NCBI GenBank assembly: GCA_963514095.1
Contig: OY741264.1
Location: 35,145,641-35,209,640, forward strand
Direction of reading: 5' to 3'
Length of the DNA stretch: 64,000 bases
Source: Eutrigla gurnardus
Taxonomy: Eukaryota; Chordata; Actinopteri; Perciformes; Triglidae
Part shown: positions 1-10,215 of the stretch, one piece after another
How the letters are laid out: each line of letters opens with the position of its first letter
How positions within the stretch are numbered: the stretch's first letter is position 1
Translations under genes and position numbers: made by a program
Notes under the pieces: generated by a model
What the model was told of the DNA's origin: nothing
Seen by the model: only the letters and a program-made list of their open reading frames with translations
The model's database searches: none

Positions 1-351
1 TCTTAGTCTACACAGTTTAACTGAATCCCTACGGGACTGAAACGTGCAGGTCCATCTTTTTTTAACAAGAGGTTGTAAAGTGAACCTACCCCTACTTTCT
101 TTTTCCCACCCTTTTTGCCATTCCTTCATTAAGCCCTCTTTAATTATTTCTCTCAGCTCCGCTCTCCCCCAGGATATATGGACATCTACTTCTCTATTCA
201 AACTCTGTTTTGCAATCTGATCCACCTGCTCATTCCCCTCAACCCCTGCGTGTCCCCGAACCCAGCAAAAGGTGCTGTTCGCCCCGGCTTCTTTCTCCCT
301 GGTCTGTTTTAAAACCTCCCAAAACGCGCCCCCCGTCACCTGACAGGCACG
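1..351 (-). mobile_element. LINE ORF2 fragment, RNase H domain and C-terminal tail (truncated by window edge)
   Basis: Read on the minus strand, one frame stays open from a TGA at about 352-354 down to base 1. It encodes a stretch containing FCWVRGHAGVEGNEQVDQIA, the classic RNase H C-terminal signature (W-x-x-GH-x-G-x-x-GNE-x-x-D). A basic, tryptophan-containing tail follows. This pattern is typical of the RNase H domain that ends ORF2 in I/Jockey-type non-LTR retrotransposons. The upstream reverse transcriptase is not present beyond 351, so the copy is 5'-truncated or interrupted. The rest lies left of the window. The family is inferred from motif only. Confidence 0.72.
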
Positions 352-894
352 TCAAACAGCTGATTTGGGTAAACACAGCTGATCCGTCAAGACAACACAT
401 CCATAATAACGATACATAATATCAGGCCACAGGTACATTCGGGCAGGAACATAATAATTATGGATAAACATATTAAACCTGGTCATATTTACATTTAGCA
501 ACCAGGATTTATTTTAACAGTTTCTCCCACGTTTTCAACATATGTGGCCTAGTGTCACAAGCTGACTTGGTGAACAGTACGCGGTCTGCATCAGTAAATC
601 TGTGATCGACACCGTGGTCTACTGAAGAAAGACGTGAACGTGTATTTATACCAATGACTCACACACTTAGCTGAAAATACCAAAATATCACAGTATGACG
701 TACGGCGGTGCAAACGCAGCAAGGAAATCCCTGGATTGGTCTGCTTCATCAACAACAGTGTTGCCATGGTGTCGGGCTGCACGATATATCGTTTGAGCAT
801 CGTCATCGTCATGTACGTGTGAGCGATAGTCACATCGCAGATCCTGCGATGTCGGAGGCGAATGAACTCCTCTCATTTCAACGGTAGCTGACTG

Positions 895-1417
895 AAGGTG
901 CGTGTCCACAGGCAGCGGTGTTTCCCCGCGTCCCATTCATTGTCTATGTGAAAAGCCGTGCAATGCATTCTGGTAGCGTCGCGGTGAATGTCGAGAGACG
1001 GCGCGCGAGTTGGCCGCTCCTCATTTGCATAAAGTTGAAGTCGAATCTACTTTATGCTAATCAGAGGCGCCGGGCTCGACTCGCCGCCTCGGGAACGCTC
1101 ACGAAAATCTTCTAAACTGAATGTTGTCGATCTAAAATAAAGACAGATTCATCAACTGCATAGCTTATTTCTCACTTAAAATGTTTTCAGAAACATCTTT
1201 CGGTGAACTATTTTTGTAAAATAAGAGAAAGTTTCCAAACGAGCGGCCATGTTGGTCTGCATGAACTCCAGAGCAGACAGGACAGCTGTGAAAGCGATCG
1301 TCCAATCAGGTGCAGCCATGAAGTGTGGGCGTGATTGTATGAAGGAGAGCGCCTGTCAATCATCCTCTAGTGGCCGCCCAGCAAGCGTTTAAAATCGCCC
1401 CTGTGGACACGCACCTT
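895..1417. mobile_element. MITE with perfect 18-bp terminal inverted repeats
   Basis: AAGGTGCGTGTCCACAGG at 895-912 is matched exactly by its reverse complement at 1400-1417. The 523-bp interior has no convincing reading frame, so the element is non-autonomous. A clear target-site duplication was not found. The superfamily is not assigned. Confidence 0.75.
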
Positions 1418-1529
1418 TACAACGAGCGGGACCGTGTTCAGGGGCGGTCCCAGACCATTTGGTGCCCTAGGCGAGCTTTACTGATAGCGCCCCATCCCCA
1501 CGAAAAAAGACCTCATGTTCAAAGGATTG

Positions 1530-3006
1530 CACATTTATTTAAACAATGATTATCCAAACAATGGTGGTGGCAGCTTCTACCATCTCTCCAAGGAAAAATG
1601 GAATCAGGTGGTACGTGATACAGCTCTGAAACAACTCTGGTATCATTACGTCTGTTACTGGAAGAGGCCAGTCAGCAAGAGCTGGAGGGGAATTGCCAGT
1701 GTTTGCCCTCGCATCTAGAGGGCACATGAAGCACACTTTCTCAACTTGTATTCAAGATAACTTACTACAGAAACACACACAAGATATAGAATAGATATAA
1801 TGTCTATGTAATGCTATGGTGTGACTGCAGCATAAAGCATAACCTGATTTTTTTTTAAAGAGAACATCCTTGAGCCAACTTAGATGAATAAAACTGGTCA
1901 GTTTAGTTATTGCTAAGAGAGACACACCAAGTGTGGAATCAGTGGTGCAATCAAGATGAGCAGCTTGCACTCACCTGAACATCCAGGCTCAGTGGTTAGA
2001 GGCAGGTGAGACTGGCAGGAGGAGCAGCATGCTCTTGTAGTGTCTCCTCTGGTGGCTCTAGCTCCATAAACATAGAGAGAACACACAAGAGCAAATACAT
2101 TGACTGGATGAGACATCAGACATGGCACAACATATTGTCATTTTCACATAAGTCAATACATTTTTATCATCACAAACATTCACTGACACATTAAACTCAC
2201 CGGAGGAAAGCGGAGCAGCTGAGGTGGATGGTTGTTCCTGGTCTGATGGTTCAGCTGCTGGTGGTCCGAGATATTTTAATAGTGAATCTAAAATGATATA
2301 AAAATAAATAAATAAACAAGTGTATTATCAACATGGAGTTAATCATTTCCATTTTTCAAGTGATATTATTAAGTTGCTCAGCATTTTAATTTTGACATTC
2401 ATTTTATATAAATTAATTTAGTCCCATATGCTCACAGCTCTATGTGCATACCTCTCTGTATAAACATAACTCTACCTGCATATATCATGTATATTATTAT
2501 GCTCAACTTTTTGGATATAATATTCCATCAGTATACTTATCTCCGTTCATCAGTATATAACATATGCTCATCTTTTGCACCTCTGTCTATAAAGTCCACA
2601 TGTTGATATGATCGTCTGCATATGAGGCACTGACTCAGCACTTTACTAGTTTGCACTCTGGTTAGATGTAAAACTGTATTTCACGGTATTTGAACTGGAC
2701 AGTAAAGTTAAAACTAATCCAGTCTGAACCAGTCTTATGACAGTCTTATTATGACTTTGACTGCATGTTAATAACGACCAAACCGAGCCGAACGAAGCGG
2801 AGTCACACACCTTCATTGCTACTTAATGTAAGCTTACTAGTAAGACGACATTATGCTGCTAGCTAGCTAGCATGATTATATCACGAATGCTCGGTGAATT
2901 TAAAAAGTGTCTCATCAAAATGACATACCTTTCTCTTCGCACGTTACTCCTGCTCTTCTTTTCGGCGCTTACGAAAGTGCGCCCTGGATGGCTTTTGCCG
3001 TTTCAT
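1530..3006 (-). pseudogene. ZMYM/TTF-type (hAT-derived) gene, N-terminal exons only, decayed
   Basis: Four minus-strand pieces resemble the N-terminus of the hAT-derived zinc finger MYM/TTF-type proteins common in fish. Exon 1 (3006-2929) begins MKRQKPSRAHFRKRRKEEQE, then hits an in-frame TAA, and ends at an AAAG|GTATGT donor. Exon 2 (2287-2201) has a TAG acceptor and a GTGAGT donor; it reads DSLLKYLGPPAAEPSDQEQP and continues PSTSAAPLSS. Exon 3 (2057-1975) reads PPEETLQEHAAPPASLTCL and then a stop. A fourth piece (about 1717-1540) contains ADWPLPVTDVM, which resembles the start of the TTF finger region, and then runs into stops. Exon 1 also looks one base short for joining exon 2. The transposase core is missing. 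Family assignment is from remembered motifs. Confidence 0.55.
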
Positions 3007-3595
3007 GTTTCGTACAGTCCGTAAGCCCTGGACACACAGCCGACCGACCGATCAGTGGCTCCATCAGCGCCCACTGCTGCGCACACTGTGTGCGCGCTAA
3101 CATGGTGTGACCGTGACTTGTAACAGCTAAAGGGGCAATACATCAGAATAGTCATTTCTTTCACTTAAGTTTAAATTATTTCTTATGTCAAAGTATTGAT
3201 GTAAATAGAGGGATGGCAAAACCGTTGAAAAATAAATATAATAAAAAAATAAATATATTTATAATATATATATATAAAATATGTGGGCATTGCAGGTTCA
3301 CATCCCGGCGAGGACATCTCACGTGTGTGTTTTTTTTTGGTTTGTTTTTCTGCTTGTATAATTGTCTTTAGATCAGAGAATTAGACCAACATTTTACCTT
3401 AACTATGATAAATATGTCATACAATTTCCCCAGAACCCAAATATAACTTGCAAAAACATGATAGACATAAAGATGTTATTATTAATAGCATGTTATAGAT
3501 CCCAATGACAAAGGCATGCAATTGTCAGCCACATAAATTCCTTTCAGGAGTTCATTAATAAGTTCATTGAATGGTTGAGATAAATGAGATGGTCA

Positions 3596-3599
<4 letters not shown>

Positions 3600-3658
<59 letters not shown>
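3600..3658. repeat. (GA)n microsatellite
   Basis: An uninterrupted AG dinucleotide run of about 29 units. Confidence 0.97.
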
Positions 3659-3661
<3 letters not shown>

Positions 3662-3685
3662 CGGCCAAAGAAAGAAGTATTACAA

Positions 3686-3760
3686 TGTTCCATAGACGGG
3701 AATTGAACCGTGGCCGGCCGCGTGTAAAGCCGGAGTTGTGGTCAGTATTATATTAGAACA
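3686..3760 (-). other. tRNA-like sequence (possible tRNA-Val pseudogene or SINE head)
   Basis: On the minus strand, TGTTCTA at 3760-3754 can pair with TGGAACA at 3692-3686 as a 7-bp acceptor-like stem with one G-U pair. The 75-nt span matches tRNA length. It contains CTTTACACG, the anticodon loop of tRNA-Val(UAC), and GGTTCAATTCC, a B-box/T-loop match. The anticodon and T stems do not pair cleanly and the D arm is poor, so a functional tRNA is unlikely. Confidence 0.35.
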
Positions 3761-4600
3761 TGTTACTCTTAACGGTACTTCCGTATTAAATCAATCGGAA
3801 ATTCTTGCCCAAGCAGCCTCGTGATTTTTATTGATCACTACAGTATTCCCTTTATTGGTTATGATGGGTTTGTACTCCTCATACAGTTCCATCAATAATT
3901 TTTGCTCTGGTCTTTTCTGCCATTTTCTCGATGATTCGACATTCACGGTTCTGGTCTGGCTTCATATCCCGTGAACGGCGTAACACACGACAACGTTAAC
4001 CTGGCTTGAATTAGCCTCAACAAGGCGCGGCTGAAATGCGTTAATGGAACGGGTTTAGCCACAAGTGGAAGTTGGCGTTAGTTCTAACCAGGCTTAACCA
4101 GGTAAGCGCCGCTTTAATTAGCGAGTTTGGTGGAATACCCCTTAGATCTGAATGTCCTTCAAAACAGAAAACATTTGTAAATCACTAAGGCAGCTGACAA
4201 TATTAATGTTTTATATAGTTTTGTTGAAATCGTGTTTACTTCCTTTCTACTAGATTCTGCTCTTATTTATTTATTTGTATCATTTTTGATTAAAAAAGAA
4301 AGATGTTTAGTTTTACTGTAAAATATTTCAGTTGTTGAATAAAAGGTTGAAACATGTTTATCACTCATTGTTAGTTTCTTCATGTATTTATGAAGCTGGA
4401 ATGTTCCATTTTAATACAATATAATAACACATGATAGAACAAAACATGTCCTCAAGTCCCAGCACAATAAAAGCAAGCAAAAAATATCTCTAAAACAGAC
4501 AGAAGCCATTCTACTAACATTCACAAAAAGAGGGAAGATCAGTGCAGGTTAACTGTCCACAAGATTTCAGTGCTATTCAGGTCATCTGGTGAAAATTCCT
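3761..4600. other. Non-coding interval, AT-rich, no gene recognised
   Basis: No coding sequence is seen. Around 3990-4130 there is a segment with opposed AACCTGG and CCAGGTTAA-like motifs that could be an old inverted-repeat element. A run of TTATTTATT at 4262-4272 supplies AATAAA motifs on the minus strand. These could polyadenylate a long 3' UTR of the zinc-finger gene, but this is speculative. Confidence 0.4.
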
Positions 4601-4689
4601 GTATTTTTTAATAACGCAATATATATCGCAGGATTGAAAAAAAATGCAATGTTAGTTTTTTCCAGACCAGACACGGTCCGGCCAGATAC

Positions 4690-4761
4690 GAGGTTCCACC
4701 GAGTCTTGTTTACAAACTGAGCAGCTGAAACATCTATCCTGTATGAATTCTCATGTGTCTT
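4690..4761 (-). pseudogene. Left remnant of the decayed zinc-finger array
   Basis: Minus-strand sequence continues from the MITE boundary with a finger tail (KTHENSYR) and then the decayed linker ATAGATGTTTCAGCTGC, followed by degenerate finger sequence. It is the part of the array pushed away from 5584 by the MITE at 4761-5583. Confidence 0.5.
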
Positions 4762-5583
4762 TAAAAGTCCCATATTATACTGATTTTCCTCAATTCCACA
4801 CAGCTGTCAGAGGTCCAACAACACTGTTTTTGATATGCATTGCCCCAAACCCATCCGTGGTCCTGAATTTCAGCTGTCTCAAAGTTGCTCAAATGAGCTC
4901 TGCTGAGAACAGGCTGTTTCTGTGCCTTTAAATGCTAATGAGCTCCGGCTCCGTCTAGCAGTAGCACGCGCCAATGTTTACTTGGATGTATCGCTATGGC
5001 TCCCCTATGTGTCCCAGGTGAAGGTGCTGGGTCCATATGGTTGGGACAGATCCTTTTACGAGGGTCAGTGTCAAGGCAAAGCCAGCTTTGTACTGACCCT
5101 CGTTACTGAAGCAGTGCCATGTGAAGTGGTTAGCACACACATACAAGCTAACACCGACCGTAGCCGGCACATTGTCATTAAAAATGAAACGCAACCACCG
5201 TCTCTTCTGTAGCTGGGACCGAATATAAGTGCTTATGATGATTTGAACAACCAACAACAGAGCAATCTGTGTCTAACTCTGAGTGACAACATTGTGAAAC
5301 ATCGCTATCTCACCAGGACACACCGAGCTTCACCTCGGTAATGAACGCCCCCTCTCAGATATCTCCTATCATCAGAGGAGTTCGGCCTATGCAAATGACT
5401 CCCTTCGTTACGTAACGACGGGAGCTTAATCTGAACAGCCTGTAGGAGTGCCGTTGTACCAGTAGGGGGCTGCAGAGACCATGTAGGAGTCGATTGTTTT
5501 CCTCATTCTGGGAGTTGGCAGGCTTAGGGAGGACCAGTTTATAGGGTTAGAGAAAACCTGTTTTTCATAATATGGGACCTTTG
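4761..5583. mobile_element. MITE with GTCCCATATTAT termini, inserted in the zinc-finger array
   Basis: The left end carries AAAAGTCCCATATTAT and the right end its near inverse ATAATATGGGACCTTT. These are the termini of a dispersed element family common in teleosts. The 823-bp element splits zinc-finger sequence: recognisable finger codons lie on both sides. It contains a 46-nt hairpin (5058-5103) and a 26-bp palindrome (5399-5424). Confidence 0.7.
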
Positions 5584-5717
5584 AACTTTCTCTATATTTG
5601 AAATATTTCTGACAAACTGAACAGCTGAAATGTTTCTTTCCTGTATGAGTTCTCATGTGAAGCTTTAAGCTTCCTCTCTGCGTGAAAGGTTTCTTACAAA
5701 CTGAGCAGCTGAAACAT
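5584..5717 (-). pseudogene. Fossil C2H2 fingers after the zinc-finger stop codon
   Basis: Immediately 3' of the stop, the minus strand still encodes finger pieces: CSVCKKPFTQRGSLKLHMRT, then HTGKKHFSCSVCQKYF. They are out of frame with the gene. The linker that should read HTGEKPF has a TAG and is two bases short. The gene once had at least two more fingers here. Confidence 0.65.
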
Positions 5718-7010
5718 CTATCCTATGTGAATTCTCATGTGTTTCTTTAAAATTCCACTTAGCGTAAAAGACCGTTTGCAAATTAAGCAGCCGAAAGGTT
5801 TCTCTCCTGTATGAGTTCTCATGTGTAGCTTTACGCTTCCTCTCTGCGTGAAAGTTTTCTTACAAACTGAGCAGCTGAAGGGTTTCTCTCCTGTATGAGT
5901 TCTCATGTGTGCATTTAAACTTCCACTTTCTGTGAAAGTTTTCTTACAAACTGAGCAGCTGAAAGGTTTCTCTCCAGTGTGACTTATCATGTGTAGCTTT
6001 AAATATCTTCTCCGTGTGAAAAGTTTCTTACAAACTGAGCAGCTGAAAGGTTTCTCTCCTGTATGAGTTCTCCTGTGACTATTCAGATGTGAGCTAGCAT
6101 TGAAACATTTATCACACTCTGAGCAGCTGAAAGGTTTCTCTCCAGTGTGAATTCTCATGTGTGTCTTTAAACTTCCACTCAGTGAAAAACATTTCTGACA
6201 AACTGAGCAGCTGAAGGGTTTCTCTCCTGTATGAGTTCTCATGTGTGCATTTAAACTTCCACTTTCTGTAAAAGTTTTCTTACAAACTGAGCAGCTGAAA
6301 GGTTTCTCTCCTGTATGAGTTGTCATATGACTCCTCAAATGGTGTTTGTCAGTGAAACGTTTACCACACTCTGAGCAGCTGAATGGTCTCTCTCCTGTGT
6401 GAGTTCTCATGTGATTCTTTAAACTTCCTCTTTCTGTAAAATATTTCTGACAAACTGAGCAGCTGAATGGTTTCTCTCCTGTGTGAGTTCTCATGTGTCT
6501 CTTCATATATCTATGGTCAAATGATTTCCCACATTCGGAGCATCTGAATGGTTTCTCTCCAGGACTACATCTAGAATCACGGTCAGGGACTCCATCATCG
6601 GTCCAAGTCTTTAAACCTGACTGAGGTTCTCTGGTCTCCTGCCAAGCATCACTGTCATCAGTCTCACATGAGTCTTCAGTCATGTCATGAGTATCTGGTT
6701 GTGGTTCCAGTCCTCCACAGTCCTCTTCACCAGCTTCTGTTTTCATGTGTTCAGTTGAGCTGCTGGCTGCAGCTGAAGCCAGCCCTGAGAACTGAGGCTT
6801 CTCTTCATCTTCATCTTCTTCACTCTTCACAGGGACAAGAGTGATGGGGAACTTGATATCAGCCTCCTCCAGCCCTTGAAGCTGCTCTCCCTCCTGACTG
6901 ATCCAGACTTCCTCCTGTTCCTCTTTGATGTGTGGGGGCTCTGGGTCCTCCTGGTCCAGACTGGAGCCCCAGTCCTGCTGCTCAAAGGGAACCTCTTCTT
7001 TACACGCCAT
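5718..7010 (-). CDS. C2H2 zinc-finger protein with ten tandem fingers (gastrula-zinc-finger type)
   Basis: A probable DNA-binding nuclear regulator whose target cannot be read from sequence. The last coding exon starts at 7024 after a CTGCAG acceptor. The first in-frame ATG in it is at 7010-7008 (MACKEEVPFEQQDWG), so I start there; an upstream exon could add residues through the DVQQL segment. Residues about 1-150 are acidic and Ser/Glu-rich with the motif EDPEPPHIKEEQEEVW, standard for large fish ZNF clusters. Ten fingers follow, joined by HTGEKPF linkers. Finger 1 is one residue short between Cys2 and His1. Fingers 4 and 8 are identical, suggesting internal duplication. No KRAB or BTB domain is seen. 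The frame ends in MRIHIG-stop, where a linker is mutated, and fossil fingers follow, so the protein is probably C-terminally shortened but likely still functional. The paralogue cannot be named. Confidence 0.85.
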   Translation of the reverse strand: MACKEEVPFEQQDWGSSLDQEDPEPPHIKEEQEEVWISQEGEQLQGLEEADIKFPITLVPVKSEEDEDEEKPQFSGLASAAASSSTEHMKTEAGEEDCGGLEPQPDTHDMTEDSCETDDSDAWQETREPQSGLKTWTDDGVPDRDSRCSPGEKPFRCSECGKSFDHRYMKRHMRTHTGEKPFSCSVCQKYFTERGSLKNHMRTHTGERPFSCSECGKRFTDKHHLRSHMTTHTGEKPFSCSVCKKTFTESGSLNAHMRTHTGEKPFSCSVCQKCFSLSGSLKTHMRIHTGEKPFSCSECDKCFNASSHLNSHRRTHTGEKPFSCSVCKKLFTRRRYLKLHMISHTGEKPFSCSVCKKTFTESGSLNAHMRTHTGEKPFSCSVCKKTFTQRGSVKLHMRTHTGEKPFGCLICKRSFTLSGILKKHMRIHIG

Positions 7011-7648
7011 CAGCTGCTGGACGTCTGCAGGAAAACAGTAACAACACACGGAGATATGTTAGTAAAACAGCTGAACACTTAGTCACAAGTCAAAAAAAAC
7101 TTGGGACACAAAATAAATGTTAGAACCCCAAATTTTTAATTACAATAAATGTTATTTTCTAAATCGGTTTTACATAACACTAGATTTGGGTCTGCTAGAG
7201 ACTGGACCAACAGTTACAGTTATTATTAGGGCCACGGGGCAAGCTGGCATAGCTGTAGGGGCCAGTGCTCGGGGCGAGGGACTATTATTATACTGTGGAT
7301 TTTTTCCTACTTATTATTTTCTTCTTTCATCTTCCAGACAAATTTCGATTCGCTACTTGTCAATTGACAAATTATATATCAAAACGTACAGTTTGATCGG
7401 GATCAGTGTTCTATTACTTTAATCAACAGAATAAGAATAACGGCGCAAAAACTGCGCAAAGTTTTGCATTGAAGTGAATGGGATGGGTTGAAAAAAAAAA
7501 GCGAAAAAGAGCAATCATCGAAGTTCTTCAAGTGTCTTCTGCTCAGGCAACACGGCATCATGACTTGTCGTAAATATACACGCCACTTCCTGTGGTGTGT
7601 TATCTGTACGCAATTCGAGCTTTCCGCGTGTATGTGTACGTTCTGAGC

Positions 7649-7806
7649 GAAATGACCCATCACATCCGCGTTTGTGTCAGCGCCCACTAGCGAAATGACC
7701 CATCACATCCGCGTGTTTGTCAGCGCCCACTAGCGAAATGACCCATCACATCCGCGTGTTTGTCAGCGCCCACTAGCGAAATGACCCATCACATCCGTGT
7801 GTATGT
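7649..7806. repeat. 43-bp tandem repeat, about 3.5 copies
   Basis: The unit starts GAAATGACCCATCACATCCG and ends GCCCACTAGC. Three full copies and a partial one lie in the first intron of the zinc-finger gene. A short telomere-like TTAGGGTTAGGGTT follows at about 7814. Confidence 0.9.
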
Positions 7807-8870
7807 AAACCTTTAGGGTTAGGGTTCGGCGTTGATAAACACATGAAAAGGCGATTGTGCGTAGTGATAACACGCCATACTGGCATACGAGTTGGCGTGT
7901 CATACATACGCCATTTCATGAGATCAGTCTGGCTCAGGCATACTTTCACCTGGAACCTCCATTTAAACTTTTAACAGTAGACACAAGTCTTGTGTATTGG
8001 TGTATAAATCCACGTTTCAATAGGTCATGTCGTTTTTGATCAATCACTCTTCAATTACTATGATCATTTTTGGAGAAATTAGATTATAATGGGTGTGTAT
8101 TGCACGGAATGTTCGTGTCAGAGTGTGTGACATCATCGGTCAGAGTGGGAGGGAACCCCAAAAAATTCCAGATTTTTTTTTCTCTTCCCACACTCCTCCC
8201 GGCCACAATTTACATTCTACACACAAGATATTTTCCAATTTCGTAAACAAACTTGTCCTGTCTCTCACAATGTGCTCAAAACATCAGAGAGATTTACAGA
8301 ATTTGAATTAGCAGCCTTTAAGTGCAGCCACGTCTGTATTTTCTCCTCATTGACTCCAATACAAAATGTTCTGAGAGAAGCAGAGAGAGAACCCCCGTTT
8401 TAAACTTGCAACTCTCTCCAAAATATTTACTGCAGAAATACCAAAATCATATCATGTTTTTGTAAACAATGAAATACGTAGAAAGAGAAAACAGGCTACC
8501 TTCTGGGCCTTTGTGTTTTCTCTTCGTCCACCGTGTTTGCAGGTTGCAGAAGGACATACTTGTCCAGAAGGTGTTTATATTCGGACAAGGCAAGCGCGAG
8601 AATAACTGTTGTAGATGTAGTCATCTTATTTCCTCTTCCGTTTTTGGCCGTTTGCTACTTTTTCCGACTTTGTAACTGAAATGCTGATAACTCGGGTGTG
8701 ACGTCATTCCCAGCTCCGGCTTCCGAGGTAAATGGAACGCACCATTATTCTAAGTCGCTTTGGATAAAAGCGTCTGCTACTTAGCTACATGTAAATGCAT
8801 TGAGATTCGCCTCTTGGTCTCTATATACTCTTTGGTTCCGGTGAGGAAGGCGGGAGAGGAGCAGCAGGGC
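7807..8870. other. Intronic sequence of the zinc-finger gene, repeat-derived
   Basis: No coding exon was found. Around 7855-7925 is an inverted-repeat-like stretch with GGCGTGTCATACATACGCC that resembles dispersed fish repeats. The remainder is unremarkable. Confidence 0.35.
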
Positions 8871-8874
8871 AAGA

Positions 8875-9092
8875 TGGCGGACGAGCCCGCGGAGACGGAA
8901 CAAAGGAAGAGGAAAGAAGACAGCAGGAGGGAAACCTGGCTGGAACATACAACAGCTGTCCTTTATCACCCGGAAGCCCGGAGAACGAGCCCGGGTTCGT
9001 CGGCCGCGGCACAAAAACAGCGTAGCGGGTTAAGAGCCCTTCATGACCGAGGTGGTCTCAACCACATGGAACGGGACTCGGCGGTCCGGTAA
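8875..9092 (+). CDS. Candidate short plus-strand ORF with strong Kozak start (uncertain)
   Basis: AAGATGG at 8872-8878 is an ideal vertebrate start context in a GC-rich stretch. The frame encodes a charged 72-residue peptide beginning MADEPAETEQRKRKEDSRRE and stops at a TAA inside a possible splice donor (CCG|GTAAAC). It could be the first exon of a divergent gene or chance in a CpG-rich promoter. No family is recognised and no second exon was found. Confidence 0.2.
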
Positions 9093-9166
9093 ACGTCACA
9101 CACCGAGAGGGATTCTTTCAACACGCACGGCAGCTGTCCGGTCTCTGCCCAGACAAACACTCTTAC

Positions 9167-9300
9167 CTGAGACCGCTTCACGGAGCGAGTCCGGTCTGTG
9201 GAAGTCCGTGAAGGCGTCCGGCGGGGTTTCCTCGGGCTCGTGCGATGACCGTTGTGGTCCTCGTGCGGCTGGTCTTCTTCTTCTCTACACTTATATGTGT
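9167..9300 (-). other. Likely non-coding first exon and promoter of the zinc-finger gene
   Basis: On the minus strand a strong donor (GGTCTCAG|GTAAGA) ends an exon at 9167 in GC-rich sequence. Upstream frames have stops before the donor, so this exon would be 5' UTR, consistent with translation starting in the exon beginning at 7024. The 5' limit is a guess. Confidence 0.35.
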
Positions 9301-9624
9301 AGCGGTTGTCACACCAACGTAAAGGTGCATTAGCGCCACCGTGAGGCAGCGGTCTGCGCTCCCTTTGAAGTCCACGTGAGGTTGAGGGGCGTCACAGAAC
9401 TCTCATCGAGTGGCGAAGTCCCGCCTTTCTATTTCCGGTACATGGGACCTCAAAATGAATTTCTGATGCATGTATTCCTGTGGGGAGATCGAAATTATTT
9501 TCTGATGCCGTTTGAATTTTGCCATGAATTTCACATGTTGTTTGTGGTTTTTACAAATAATTTTTCATGCAAAAGAAGAAGTTAGAAGTTAGTTAGTAGG
9601 TTTTGTGTGAACTACAGCTCGTCA

Positions 9625-10139
9625 CTAACCTGACTCTCGCCAGATTCGTTCCGCCTAGCTCCACTCATCCATCTGGGATCGCTTCCGTTGGGAGTGATTT
9701 CGACACCAGATTTTATGGATGAGCCAATCAGGACGCAGGGCGGGAGTTTCATATATGTGACGTAGCGGAGAAGCGACTGTGAGACTGTTTTGATTCAGAC
9801 AACAATGGCGGCTCGCATCGAGGAAGCAAGCGTCAACATTGATGCTGCTGTTTCATCCGTGTTGCTGTGTTGTTGTGTTGCTGATTACTGCTGCTATATC
9901 CAAGATGTCGGCTGTTCTGTTTTGATTTTCCCTGCGTCGCTCTCATCAGCGTCACGGGTTGGCTTCGATGTGAGTGGTTGAAGTAGCACGTCAGTAAAGA
10001 TGACGGACAAGTGTCTTATCCAATCGTATGCAAGGATTTTTGATAAGGCCCAGCCTTCTGAAACACCTCTCCAATGGAGCGATCCCAGATGGATGAGTGG
10101 AGCTAGGCGGAACAAATTCATCTGGCGAGAGTCAGGTTA
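9625..10139. mobile_element. MITE with ~65-bp inverted repeats and captured promoter-like interior
   Basis: The left end runs CTAACCTGACTCTCGCCAGA, then CGTTCCGCCTAGCTCCACTC and on. The right end is its inverse (GGAGCTAGGCGGAAC ... CTGGCGAGAGTCAGGTTA). The arms match over about 65 bp with a few differences. GCTCGTCA (9617-9624) and GCTCGTCG (10140-10147) flank it as an 8-bp target duplication with one mismatch, fitting a hAT-like element. The interior has a CCAAT-like box, TGACGTAG and ACAATGGCGG. Confidence 0.85.
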
Positions 10140-10215
10140 GCTCGTCGCTGCTCTCGGCGTGAATAGGGGAATTCGACTTGCGCCTGCAGCGCGCTACCTA
10201 AAGACTTGTGTCCGA

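Noticed and set aside
7812..7826. Telomere-like TTAGGG repeat
   Set aside because: Only about two hexamers; too short to mean an interstitial telomere.
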